Shown piece by piece: positions 47,585 to 57,655 of a stretch of DNA of 64,000 nt. Source of the stretch: Blattabacterium cuenoti (GTDB taxonomy: Bacteria; Bacteroidota; Bacteroidia; Flavobacteriales; Blattabacteriaceae); the NCBI RefSeq assembly GCF_014251635.1, contig NZ_CP059194.1, positions 558,001-622,000 of the forward strand, written 5' to 3'. Position 1 is the stretch's first letter; the number at the start of each line of letters is the position of its first letter. Position numbers and translations under genes: made by a program. The notes below the pieces were generated by a model, which made no database searches, was not told the origin of the DNA, and saw nothing but the letters and a program-made list of their open reading frames with translations.

Positions 47585-49644
47585 AAATATCATTGAATTG
47601 GCTTAAAAAATATGTATTCCCTATTAATATGGATGAAAACCAAATATCCAATATATTGACTGATATTGGACTAACAGTAAAAGGAATTAATAACACGGAT
47701 AAGGATTTTATTTTAGATATGGAAATCACTCATAATCGTACAGATGCGATGAGTCATTACGGAATTGCACGTGATTTATACGCTGTATTGAGATTTCGTG
47801 GATACAAAGTCCATTTGTTAAAACCAGAAATTAATGAAGAAATTAATTGTAATAATAAATCTCGTATTCAAATTTTTGTAAAAAAACATGAAGAGTGTGT
47901 AAGATATTCCGGAATGTTTATTTCAAAAATAAAAATAGAGCCATCTCCATATTGGTTAATTTCTAGATTAAAATCTATAGGGATAAAATCTATAAATAAT
48001 ATAATAGATATAATGCATTTTGTTATGTACGAATTGGGACACCCGATACATATTTTTGACATGGATCAAATAGAGGATGGAAAAATTATAATCAAAAATG
48101 CGGAAAAAAATACAGATTTTCAATTTTCGGATGATATAAAAATAAAACTTAATGAAACAGATTTAGTTATTTATGATACTGTAAAACCATTATCTATAGC
48201 TGGAATGATCAATAATATTAAATCTAATATACATATTAGAACTAAAAATATTTTTATTGGGAGCGCCTGTTTTAACCCCACCATTATACGGAATATTAGA
48301 AAAAAACATTTTTTAAAAATAGAAACACAACATCTTTTTGAAAAAGATATAGATCCTAATCAGACTGTATACGCTCTACAAAGAACATCTTTTCTTATAA
48401 AGAACATGACAAAAAATAAAATAATATGTTCAGATATAATTGATTTTTATCCTAATCCTGTTTCATTTTCAAAAATAAAACTTCGTTATAATAAAATTGT
48501 AAATATTATAGGAAGACAAATATCTAGGAAAAAAATAAAAAAAATTTTGTTATTATTAGAAATGATGATTTATTATGAGAATGATAAATATTTATTCATT
48601 AGCGTTCCTTCGTATAGAACAGACGTTCAAAGGGAAATAGATGTAATTGAAGAAATATTACGGATTTATGGTATTCATAAAATACCAATATATAATAAAC
48701 AAATCAAAATTACTACATTTCCTAAAATTTTTTATAAAACAGAACATGAAATACAAAAAATGTTTTTAGAACAATTAGTTTGTTATGGCTTTCATGAAAT
48801 AATTTCTTCTACTATAATAAATGAAAAAGAATATTCTTATTTACTTAATTCTTTTTTTAATAGAAAAGAGATTAGGGTTATGAATCCAGTGAATCAAAGT
48901 CATAAACTTATGCGTTCTAGCTTATTATTCAACATGATTGATTGTATCAAATATAATTATAATAATAACCGAATTGATTCTGATATAATAAAATTTTTTG
49001 AATTAGGGAAAATATATTATAAAAGGAATAATAAATTTTTAGAAAAAACCTGTCTTGGAATAGCTATATCACAAAAAGAAAAAAATGAATCTAAAAATTC
49101 TCCTTTTTTTTATTTAAAAGGAATTATTGAACAAATTTTTCAAAAAAGTGGAATATGTAATTATACTCAAATACTTTCCAAACATCCATTATTGGAAAAT
49201 GGGATCTCTATGTTATACAACCATAAAAATTTAGTTGAAATTGGGAAGTATAAAAATAATATTTTAAAAAAAAATGAAATGTTTTATGCAGAAATTGATT
49301 GGAAATACTTGGTCTCTCTTATTCAAGAAAAAAAAATAATTTATGTTCCGTTTTCCAGGTATCCAACTTCAAGAAGAGATTTATCTCTATTAGTGGATAA
49401 AACTTTTTCATTTGAAAGAATCAATCAATTAATTAAAAAAAAAGAAAATCATATAATTAAAAAAATTAAAATATATGATTTATATGAAGGGAGCAATTTA
49501 CCTATATCAAAAAAATCTTATACTATAAGTTTCTTTTTTGAAAGTAAAAAAAAGACATTAACTGATAAAATTATCAATAATTTGATGAAAAAAATTGAAT
49601 TTTTTTTGAGAAAAGAATTAAAAGCGGAAATAAGAGAAAAATAA
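47581..49644 (+). CDS. pheT: Phenylalanyl-tRNA synthetase beta subunit without the tRNA-binding OB domain
   Basis: The 687-residue subunit is about 120 residues shorter than usual (795-808). After LTVKGINN (residue 38) it goes directly to DFILDMEITHNRTDAMSHYG, so the EMAP/OB-fold tRNA_bind domain (about residues 40-150 in E. coli) is missing cleanly. The B3/B4 editing region (KSIGIKSINNIIDIMHFVM), the B5 part, catalytic-like core and C-terminal FDX-ACB domain (YPTSRRDLSLLVDK) remain. It works with PheS, not seen here. tRNA-Phe is encoded at 2.4 kb. Confidence 0.93.
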   Translation: MKISLNWLKKYVFPINMDENQISNILTDIGLTVKGINNTDKDFILDMEITHNRTDAMSHYGIARDLYAVLRFRGYKVHLLKPEINEEINCNNKSRIQIFVKKHEECVRYSGMFISKIKIEPSPYWLISRLKSIGIKSINNIIDIMHFVMYELGHPIHIFDMDQIEDGKIIIKNAEKNTDFQFSDDIKIKLNETDLVIYDTVKPLSIAGMINNIKSNIHIRTKNIFIGSACFNPTIIRNIRKKHFLKIETQHLFEKDIDPNQTVYALQRTSFLIKNMTKNKIICSDIIDFYPNPVSFSKIKLRYNKIVNIIGRQISRKKIKKILLLLEMMIYYENDKYLFISVPSYRTDVQREIDVIEEILRIYGIHKIPIYNKQIKITTFPKIFYKTEHEIQKMFLEQLVCYGFHEIISSTIINEKEYSYLLNSFFNRKEIRVMNPVNQSHKLMRSSLLFNMIDCIKYNYNNNRIDSDIIKFFELGKIYYKRNNKFLEKTCLGIAISQKEKNESKNSPFFYLKGIIEQIFQKSGICNYTQILSKHPLLENGISMLYNHKNLVEIGKYKNNILKKNEMFYAEIDWKYLVSLIQEKKIIYVPFSRYPTSRRDLSLLVDKTFSFERINQLIKKKENHIIKKIKIYDLYEGSNLPISKKSYTISFFFESKKKTLTDKIINNLMKKIEFFLRKELKAEIREK

Positions 49645-49646
49645 AA

Positions 49647-51098
49647 TTATCTAAAATTAGATAAGTTTTTTAAAATTTTTCTTAATCCAGTTTCTTGTTC
49701 TATTATTTTTGATATTTCTTTTATGTGAATTCTTTTTTGCTCCATATTATCTCTATATCTTATGGTTACTGTATCTGTTTTTATAGTATTGTAATCTACA
49801 GTAAAACAAAATGGAGTTCCTATAGCGTCTTGTCTTCGATATAGTTTCCCAATGGATTCTTTTTCATCGTAAACTAATCTATGATAACCCCTTATATCAT
49901 TAAATATTTTTTTTGCTATTTCTGGTAATCCATCTTTTCTAACTAACGGAAATATAGCCGCTTTAATTGGAGATAAATAATAGGGAAGTTTTAATACTAT
50001 ACGTATTTTTCCATTTTTTAATTTTTCTTTTTTTAAGGAAGAAGAAAATATAGCTAAAAAAAGACGATCTAATCCTAAAGATGTTTCTATAACATAAGGA
50101 ATATAATTTCGATCCAATTCAAAAATTCTTAATTTTTTTTTAGAAAAAAATTCATGATTTTTTAAATCAAAATCTCTACGAGAATGAATTCCTTCTATTT
50201 CTTGAAACCCAAAAGGAAAATGAAATTTTATATCTGCCCCCACACTTGCATAATGAGCTAAATGATCATGATCACATAATTTATAGGATTTTTTATTATC
50301 TTCTGAGTTTAATTCTAAATGCCATTTTAATCGGTTTTTTTTCCAATACTCATACCATTTCATTTCTTCTTCGGGAAGAATAAAAAATTGCATTTCCATT
50401 TGTTCAAATTCCCGCATTCTGAATATAAATTTTCTTGCAATAATTTCATTTCTAAATGATTTTCCTATTTGTGCAATTCCAAATGGAATTTTCATTCTAT
50501 TAGATCTTATAATATTTTGAAAATTAGAAAATATACCTTGAGCTGTTTCGGGGCGAAGATATAAATCTTTTTCATTGCCATTTTTAATTTTGAACATCAT
50601 ATTGAAATGACGAATTTCTGTCCAATTTTTTCTTTTAAAAACGGGATCACAAATGCATAATTCATCAATTAAAATTTTAATGTCAAGCAAATCTCTTTTT
50701 TTCAAAGATTTAGATAAACGAGATAATGTTTTTTCTTTTTTTTTAGGATCATTTAAAAAATTTTTATCTACATATTCTTGAATTAAAATTTCAGGACGAT
50801 ATCTCTTATTAGAGTCTTTATTCTCAATTAATAATTCATTAAATTGATCAACATGACCGGATGCATGCCAAACATTAGAATGCATAAGGATAGAAGAATC
50901 TACTCCTACTATATTTTCATGAATCTGAGTCATTGACTTCCACCAAAATTCTTTTATATTATTTTTTAACTCCACTCCATGTGGACCATAATCATAAATA
51001 GCATTTAATCCTCCATAAATTTCGCTAGAAGGAAAAATGAAACCATAAATTTTTGCGTGAGAAATTAAAAAATCAAAAAAATGACTACATTTTTTCAT
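49647..51098 (-). CDS. glyS: Glycyl-tRNA synthetase, single-chain class II
   Basis: The 483-residue protein is the alpha2 type found in Bacteroidetes, unlike the E. coli alpha2beta2 enzyme. Class II motifs are visible: FGIAQIGKSFRNEI (motif 2 region), RMREFEQMEMQFF and the end motif SLGLDRLFLAIF. The C-terminal anticodon domain runs from about 365 (SPIKAAIFPLVRKDG). It converges with pheT and overlaps trxB by four bases. Confidence 0.95.
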   Translation of the reverse strand: MKKCSHFFDFLISHAKIYGFIFPSSEIYGGLNAIYDYGPHGVELKNNIKEFWWKSMTQIHENIVGVDSSILMHSNVWHASGHVDQFNELLIENKDSNKRYRPEILIQEYVDKNFLNDPKKKEKTLSRLSKSLKKRDLLDIKILIDELCICDPVFKRKNWTEIRHFNMMFKIKNGNEKDLYLRPETAQGIFSNFQNIIRSNRMKIPFGIAQIGKSFRNEIIARKFIFRMREFEQMEMQFFILPEEEMKWYEYWKKNRLKWHLELNSEDNKKSYKLCDHDHLAHYASVGADIKFHFPFGFQEIEGIHSRRDFDLKNHEFFSKKKLRIFELDRNYIPYVIETSLGLDRLFLAIFSSSLKKEKLKNGKIRIVLKLPYYLSPIKAAIFPLVRKDGLPEIAKKIFNDIRGYHRLVYDEKESIGKLYRRQDAIGTPFCFTVDYNTIKTDTVTIRYRDNMEQKRIHIKEISKIIEQETGLRKILKNLSNFR

Positions 51099-52054
51099 GT
51101 TATTGATTCAATGCATAAAGATAAATACTTTTCTAAATCTAATGCCGCCATGCATCCAGTTCCAGCAGAAGTAATAGCTTGACGATAATCAGGATCCTGG
51201 ACATCTCCTGCCGCAAATACTCCAGGTTTACTCGTTATAGTTTTTCCTTTTTGCACAATAATATATCCTTTTTTGTCCAAATCTAATTCATTTTTAAAAA
51301 TTTCTGTATTAGGAACATGACCGATAGCAATAAATAAGCCACTAATTAAAATTGTTTTACTAGTTTCAGTTTTTTGGTTAAAAATTTTAATCCCTTCTAA
51401 AAAATTATCTCCAATAATTTCTGTAACATTGGAACAAAAGAAGACATTAATATTTTTTTTTCTTAAAATACGATATTGTAAAATTTTGGATGCTTTAAAA
51501 TAATTTTTTCTCACTATTAAATACACTTTTTTACAAATCTTTGCTAAATAATGTGCTTCCTCTAAAGCCGTATCTCCACCTCCTATTACAGCTACATCTT
51601 TTTCTTTATGAAAAAAACCATCGCAAGTAGCACAAAAAGAAACTCCTAATCCTATAAATTTTTTTTCTTTATTGATTCCCAGAGATTTCGGTCGAGAACC
51701 TGTAGCTACAATAAGTCCTATACTTTCTATACATTTTTTTTTATCTAAAAAAATACGATGTGTTCCTCCTTTTTTATTAGATAAAATAACATGATTTACT
51801 GATTGATGAATTATTTTAGTATTAAAACGTTCTGCTTGTTTTTTGCAATTATTCATTAGATCGTTCCCGTTAATCCCTTCGGGAAAACCAAGATAGTTAT
51901 CAACATCAGTAGTTGTCGTTAATTGTCCTCCAGGTTGAAATCCAGTCAAAAGAATAGGATTTATATTAGCTCTTGCTGCATATATAGCAGCAGAATAACC
52001 AGCAGGTCCAGATCCAATAATTACACAATTTTGTATTTGTTTTTTAAATAACAT
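51095..52054 (-). CDS. trxB: Thioredoxin reductase
   Basis: The flavoenzyme reduces thioredoxin with NADPH. FAD motif GSGPAGYSAAIYAARA, redox-active CATCDG, NADPH motif GGGDTALEEA and C-terminal FAAGDVQDPDYRQAITSAGTG are all present. The 319 residues match. The stop overlaps the glyS start by four bases (ATGA), so glyS is coupled to it. Confidence 0.97.
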   Translation of the reverse strand: MLFKKQIQNCVIIGSGPAGYSAAIYAARANINPILLTGFQPGGQLTTTTDVDNYLGFPEGINGNDLMNNCKKQAERFNTKIIHQSVNHVILSNKKGGTHRIFLDKKKCIESIGLIVATGSRPKSLGINKEKKFIGLGVSFCATCDGFFHKEKDVAVIGGGDTALEEAHYLAKICKKVYLIVRKNYFKASKILQYRILRKKNINVFFCSNVTEIIGDNFLEGIKIFNQKTETSKTILISGLFIAIGHVPNTEIFKNELDLDKKGYIIVQKGKTITSKPGVFAAGDVQDPDYRQAITSAGTGCMAALDLEKYLSLCIESIT

Positions 52055-52137
52055 AAAAATATTTGTTTTTTTTTACTTTCTTTATAAAGAATTATATACT
52101 AAAATATTTTTAATTTTTATTATTGAATTAATCAATT

Positions 52138-52572
52138 ATGCATGATTTAAATTTCTTTATAAGAAGACATTTACGTATAAAAAAAATGAGAAATAAAATT
52201 TATATATTCTGCGTAATCAGAAAAAAATTTTATTTCTTTACTCAAGAAGAAGTAATACGTCAATATATAATTTTTTTATTAAAACAAATAAAAAATTATA
52301 AAAACTCCAATATATGGGTGGAATATCCTTTAAAAATAAATAAACTGAATAAACGACTAGATATTCTTGTTCAATTTAATAAAAAACCACACATATTGAT
52401 AGAATGTAAGACTCCAAAAATTTCTATTACACAAAAAACTTTTGATCAAATTTCCATATATAATCAAACTATCAAAGCTCCATTTTTAATGGTAAGTAAT
52501 GGAATAAATAATTTTATTTTTCAAGTTGATAAATACAAAAAGAAATTTTCATTTCTAAAACATATTCCATAA
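52138..52572 (+). CDS. Orphan HsdR-N-like PD-(D/E)XK protein
   Basis: The 144-residue protein resembles the type I restriction enzyme R N-terminal domain (HSDR_N_2). Shared features are YFFTQEEVIRQYIIFLL, NKRLDILVQFNKKPHILIECK and TFDQISIYNQTIKAPFLMVSNG. The D...ECK set is a complete PD-(D/E)XK core. No methylase, specificity subunit or helicase domain is near, so it is not a restriction system. The same free-standing domain is common in Bacteroidetes next to housekeeping genes. Its survival here suggests a house role, perhaps in DNA repair. Function unknown. Confidence 0.75.
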   Translation: MHDLNFFIRRHLRIKKMRNKIYIFCVIRKKFYFFTQEEVIRQYIIFLLKQIKNYKNSNIWVEYPLKINKLNKRLDILVQFNKKPHILIECKTPKISITQKTFDQISIYNQTIKAPFLMVSNGINNFIFQVDKYKKKFSFLKHIP

Positions 52573-52587
52573 TTAATATAAAAAAAA

Positions 52588-53607
<1,020 letters not shown>

Positions 53608-53631
53608 TCAATAATTTTTTTTGTTATAAAA

Positions 53632-55425
53632 TTAATTTTTCACTTTTAAAAAAGTTATAAAAGTAGATGATGGAATTTCTACTTTTCCTATTTGACGCAT
53701 TTTTTTCTTTCCTTTTTTTTGTTTCTCCAAAAGTTTTCTTTTTCTAGAAACATCACCTCCATAACATTTATCCGTAACATTTTTTCTTAAAGCTTTAATA
53801 GTTTCTCTTGCTATAATTTTTCCAGATACAGAAACTTGAATAGGAATACTAAATTGATGTTTTGGAATTAATATAGATAATTCTTGACATATTTTTCTTG
53901 ACAAAAACAAAACTTTTGTTTTATGAACTAAAAGTGATAAATTTTCTATTTTTTCATGATTTATCAATACAGTAATTTTTCTTAAATCTGAATTTCTATA
54001 ACCAATAAAATTATAATCAAAAGAAGCGTATCCATTAGAAATTGTTTTTAATTTATCATAAAAATCAAATACAATCTCTGATAAAGGCATTTCAAACATA
54101 ATTTTAACTCTTTTTGAAGTTAAATAATTATGATGCCCAATCATAGTGCCTCGTTTTTCAATACATAATGACATTACATTTCCTATGTAAATCTCTTTGG
54201 TTATAATAGAAACCAAAACATATGGTTCTTCTACTTTTTTTAATTTTTCCATTTCTGGAAAATCTGAAGGGCTATTAATTAAAACCTTTCGATTATTTTT
54301 CATATAAATTATGTAAGAAACATTAGGAATAGTAAGTATTACAGAAATATTATATTCACGTTTTAAACGATCTTTAACTATTTCCATATGAAGAAATCCT
54401 AAAAATCCACAATGGAAACCAAATCCTAATGCGGGAGAAGACTCAGGAGTGAAAGAAAGAGCTGCATCATTTAATTGCAATTTTTCTATAGAAGAACGTA
54501 ATTCTTCATATTGATCAGAATTAACTGGATAAATACTAGCGAAAACCATAGGTTTAAACTCTTCAAATTTTTGTATTGCTTCTATAGCTGGGTTTTCAGC
54601 ATCTGTTATAGTATCTCCCACTTTTACTTCACTCGTATTTTTTATTCCAGAGACAACATATCCGACATCTCCTGTGTTGATTTGATTCTTTGAAATCCGT
54701 TTTAACTTCAAAGTTCCCACCTCATAAGCAGAATAAACTTTTCCTGTAGACATAAACCGTAATTTTTGTCCTTTTCGTATACAACCATTTTTTATTCTAA
54801 ATAAGGCTTCAATTCCCCTAAATGGATTGTATAAAGAATCAAAAATAATAGCTTGCAAAGGAGCATTTTGATTTCCTTTTGGTGCAGGAATACGTGTTAC
54901 TATTTCATTTAAAATATTCTCAATCCCAAGTCCATTTTTTGCACTAACAGGAATAATATCTTCCATTTTACATTCTACTAATTCCATGATCTCTTTCATT
55001 ACGTCTTCTGGAAGAGCATCAAACAAGTCAATTTTATTTAAAACTGGTATAATGAATAGATTATTTTTTAATGCTAAAGAAAGATTAGATATCGTTTGCG
55101 CTTGTACGCTTTTTGTACAATCGACAACAAGTAAAGCTCCTTCACAAGCTGCAATAGAACGTGATACTTCATATGAAAAATCAACATGACCAGGTGTATC
55201 TATTAGATTAAGAATGTATATTTTATTCTTATATTTATATTCCATTTGAACAGCGTGACTTTTAATAGTAATTCCACGTTCTCTTTCTAAATCCATATCA
55301 TCCAATAGTTGATTTCGTTTTTTTTCTGAAACTGTTTTTGTATATTCTAACAAACGATCAGCTAACGTACTTTTTCCGTGATCTATATGTGCGATAATAC
55401 AAAAATTACGAATATAATTAATCAT
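53632..55425 (-). CDS. lepA: Elongation factor 4 (LepA)
   Basis: The 597-residue translational GTPase has G1 AHIDHGKSTLADRL, G3 DTPGHVDF and NKIDLF. The LepA-specific C-terminal domain is present (ISGKIIARETIKALRKNVTDK, then CYGGDVSRKRKLL). The protein acts on stalled or stressed ribosomes. tRNA-Arg lies 31 bases upstream on the same strand. Confidence 0.97.
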   Translation of the reverse strand: MINYIRNFCIIAHIDHGKSTLADRLLEYTKTVSEKKRNQLLDDMDLERERGITIKSHAVQMEYKYKNKIYILNLIDTPGHVDFSYEVSRSIAACEGALLVVDCTKSVQAQTISNLSLALKNNLFIIPVLNKIDLFDALPEDVMKEIMELVECKMEDIIPVSAKNGLGIENILNEIVTRIPAPKGNQNAPLQAIIFDSLYNPFRGIEALFRIKNGCIRKGQKLRFMSTGKVYSAYEVGTLKLKRISKNQINTGDVGYVVSGIKNTSEVKVGDTITDAENPAIEAIQKFEEFKPMVFASIYPVNSDQYEELRSSIEKLQLNDAALSFTPESSPALGFGFHCGFLGFLHMEIVKDRLKREYNISVILTIPNVSYIIYMKNNRKVLINSPSDFPEMEKLKKVEEPYVLVSIITKEIYIGNVMSLCIEKRGTMIGHHNYLTSKRVKIMFEMPLSEIVFDFYDKLKTISNGYASFDYNFIGYRNSDLRKITVLINHEKIENLSLLVHKTKVLFLSRKICQELSILIPKHQFSIPIQVSVSGKIIARETIKALRKNVTDKCYGGDVSRKRKLLEKQKKGKKKMRQIGKVEIPSSTFITFLKVKN

Positions 55426-55456
55426 GATTAATTGATTAAGTTTAAAAATAATAAAA

Positions 55457-55529
55457 TAACCTTGAAGGGAATCGAACCCATACCATAGGAATCGGAATCC
55501 TATATTCTTTCCTATTAAACTACAAGGCT
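55457..55529 (-). tRNA. tRNA-Arg (anticodon CCG), degenerate arms
   Basis: Read on the minus strand, the anticodon stem TAGGA/TCCTA encloses TTCCGAT, giving CCG at 55493-55495. The acceptor AGCCTTG/CAAGGTT pairs with one G-T. The T stem (ATGGG/CCCTT) has a T-T mismatch, and the D stem GTTT/GAAT relies on wobble pairs, so it is weaker than the other tRNAs here. The boundaries could shift by one base. It is between pth and lepA. Confidence 0.88.
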
Positions 55530-55557
55530 ATAAAATAAAAATAAAATAATTAAATTA

Positions 55558-56148
55558 TTAAGTATTATGACAATTGAATATATTCATTGTTTTATGCAGG
55601 CCATTTGTTACAAATGAAAATATTATTTTTATCCCTATATCTAATTTAGAAAATAAATCGTCTATTTCTTCATTTTTCCAATTTTCTAATACATAAGAAT
55701 TTATTTTTTTATCCAAAAAATTTTTCTTAATTCCAAAACGAAGACGCGCATAATGAGATGTTCCTATTTCTTTTTCTATATTTTTTAATCCATTATGTCC
55801 TCCACTTCCTCCTTTCCCTTTTAAACGAAAATTTCCAAAATTTAAATAAATATCATCAGATATTATAAGAATATTTTTGATTATAATTTTTTCTTTTATT
55901 ATCCAATATTTAACAGCTATACCGCTACGATTCATATAAGTAGAAGGTTTTAAAAAAAAAAGTAATTTATCATCATAACTAAATGATGAAATAAAACCTA
56001 GTTTTTTTTTTGAAAAAGAAAAAAAATATTTTTTAGATATTTGATCTAAAATCATAAATCCTAAATTATGTCTAGTTTTTTTGTATAAATATCCTGGGTT
56101 TCCTAATCCAACTATCAAAAATTTTTCTATGCTGTGATTCATATTCAT
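55558..56148 (-). CDS. pth: Peptidyl-tRNA hydrolase
   Basis: The enzyme recycles peptidyl-tRNA. The substrate-binding Asn and catalytic His are in VGLGNPGYLYKKTRHNLGF, and the Asp region SDDIYLNFG precedes KGKGGSGGHNGLKNI. The 196 residues fit. It starts four bases after the sucD stop, in a minus-strand run lpxC/fabZ-efp-sucD-pth. Confidence 0.96.
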   Translation of the reverse strand: MNMNHSIEKFLIVGLGNPGYLYKKTRHNLGFMILDQISKKYFFSFSKKKLGFISSFSYDDKLLFFLKPSTYMNRSGIAVKYWIIKEKIIIKNILIISDDIYLNFGNFRLKGKGGSGGHNGLKNIEKEIGTSHYARLRFGIKKNFLDKKINSYVLENWKNEEIDDLFSKLDIGIKIIFSFVTNGLHKTMNIFNCHNT

Positions 56149-56152
56149 TTGA

Positions 56153-57028
56153 TCAATGAAGGATTTCGTATACGGCTTTTCCTATATTAGCTGGAGATTT
56201 TACAATGTATATTCCACTTTTTTCCATTATTTTCATTTTTTCCTGTGCTGTTTCTATTTTCTTTTCAATAATAGCTCCAGCATGTCCCATAGTTCTGCCT
56301 TTTGGAGCCGTTTGTCCAGCTATAAAACCTATAACCGGTTTTTTATTTTCCAATTTTTCTATCCATTTAGCTGCCTCAATTTCTAACTGACCTCCTATCT
56401 CTCCAATCATAACAATACATTCTGTTTCCGAATCATGTAAAAATAATTTCATAATTTCTTTTATATTCATTCCGATAATAGAATCTCCTCCTATACCAAT
56501 AGCAGTGGAAATTCCATAACCAAATTTTACTATTTGGTCTGCCGCTTCGTAAGTTAGAGTTCCTGATCTAGAAATTATCCCTACGTTTCCTTTTTTTTTA
56601 AATACTGAATTTGGCATTATTCCCACTTTAGATTCTTCTGGAGAAATAATTCCAGGACAATTTGGTCCTATTAAACGAGATTTTTTTTCTTTCAAAAAAT
56701 GTTTCACTCGAATCATATCTGAAACAGGTATCCCTTCTGTTATACATACAATAATTTGTATATTCATATAAATAGATTCCAAAATAGCATCAGAAGCAAA
56801 AACAGAAGGAACAAAAATTACACTGACATTTCCTCCTGTATGATTTACCGCTTCTTCAATCGTATTAAAAATAGGAACACCTAAATACATTTTACCGCCT
56901 TTACCTGGAGTTACTCCTCCCACTATAGGTGTTCCATAATTTATCATTTGTTCAGTATGAAATAAACCTTCTCGACCAGTTAATCCTTGTACAAGGACTT
57001 TAATGTTTCTATCTATCAAAATACTCAT
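56153..57028 (-). CDS. sucD: Succinyl-CoA synthetase alpha subunit
   Basis: The TCA-cycle enzyme makes succinate with ATP or GTP formation. The CoA-binding domain has VQGLTGREG, and the phosphorylated His is in MGHAGAI. The 291 residues fit SucD. SucC is not in this window. The gene follows efp by 16 bases. Confidence 0.95.
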   Translation of the reverse strand: MSILIDRNIKVLVQGLTGREGLFHTEQMINYGTPIVGGVTPGKGGKMYLGVPIFNTIEEAVNHTGGNVSVIFVPSVFASDAILESIYMNIQIIVCITEGIPVSDMIRVKHFLKEKKSRLIGPNCPGIISPEESKVGIMPNSVFKKKGNVGIISRSGTLTYEAADQIVKFGYGISTAIGIGGDSIIGMNIKEIMKLFLHDSETECIVMIGEIGGQLEIEAAKWIEKLENKKPVIGFIAGQTAPKGRTMGHAGAIIEKKIETAQEKMKIMEKSGIYIVKSPANIGKAVYEILH

Positions 57029-57044
57029 AATTCTTAATTAATTT

Positions 57045-57635
57045 TTATGTAAAATAATTTGAATTTTGTTTTTTTACTCTTTCTATATAAGATTTGTTTT
57101 CTGTATTTATTTTAACAAAATCTCCTGTATCGATAAAAGAAGGGACCAATAATCTAGCTCCTGTTTCTAAAACAACTATTTTATTGGTATTATTAATAGT
57201 ATCCCCTTTTTTAACATATTCTGTTTGTTCCACTTTTAAAATAATCGTAGAAGGGATTTTTAAAAATAAAAAAACTTTTTCTTTTTCACTTTTTACATGA
57301 AAAAAAATAGGGATTTTCATCCCTTCTTTTAAAAATTCTATATTTATGTTTTTGATTAGTTTTTTTTCCATTTGTATTTGATCATAAGAGCTATCATTCA
57401 TAAAATAAAAAATATTTCTTTCTTTATATAAATATCTATATGAATGAGATTCTATTTTGACCTTTTTCAATTTATATTTTGCTGAAAAATTATTTTCTAA
57501 AACATAACCTGTTACTAAATTTTTCAATTTTGTTCTTACAAAGGCGTATCCTTTTCCTGGTTTTACATGAAGAAAATCAATAATTTTGAATATTTCCTTA
57601 TTCCACTGTATATATAAACCTTTTCTGATATTCAT
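57045..57635 (-). CDS. efp: Elongation factor P
   Basis: EF-P eases translation of polyproline stretches. The three beta domains are covered by the 196 residues, and the tip loop HVKPGKGYAFVR keeps the Lys that is modified in some bacteria. Modification enzymes are not seen here. It lies 20 bases after lpxC/fabZ. In free-living flavobacteria lpxA stands between the two, as I recall; here it is gone. Confidence 0.93.
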   Translation of the reverse strand: MNIRKGLYIQWNKEIFKIIDFLHVKPGKGYAFVRTKLKNLVTGYVLENNFSAKYKLKKVKIESHSYRYLYKERNIFYFMNDSSYDQIQMEKKLIKNINIEFLKEGMKIPIFFHVKSEKEKVFLFLKIPSTIILKVEQTEYVKKGDTINNTNKIVVLETGARLLVPSFIDTGDFVKINTENKSYIERVKKQNSNYFT

Positions 57636-57655
57636 TTGAATTTAAATTAAAAATT

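Noticed and set aside
52138..52572. Type I restriction-modification system
   Set aside because: Only an N-terminal HsdR-like domain is present; no HsdM, HsdS or helicase is near.
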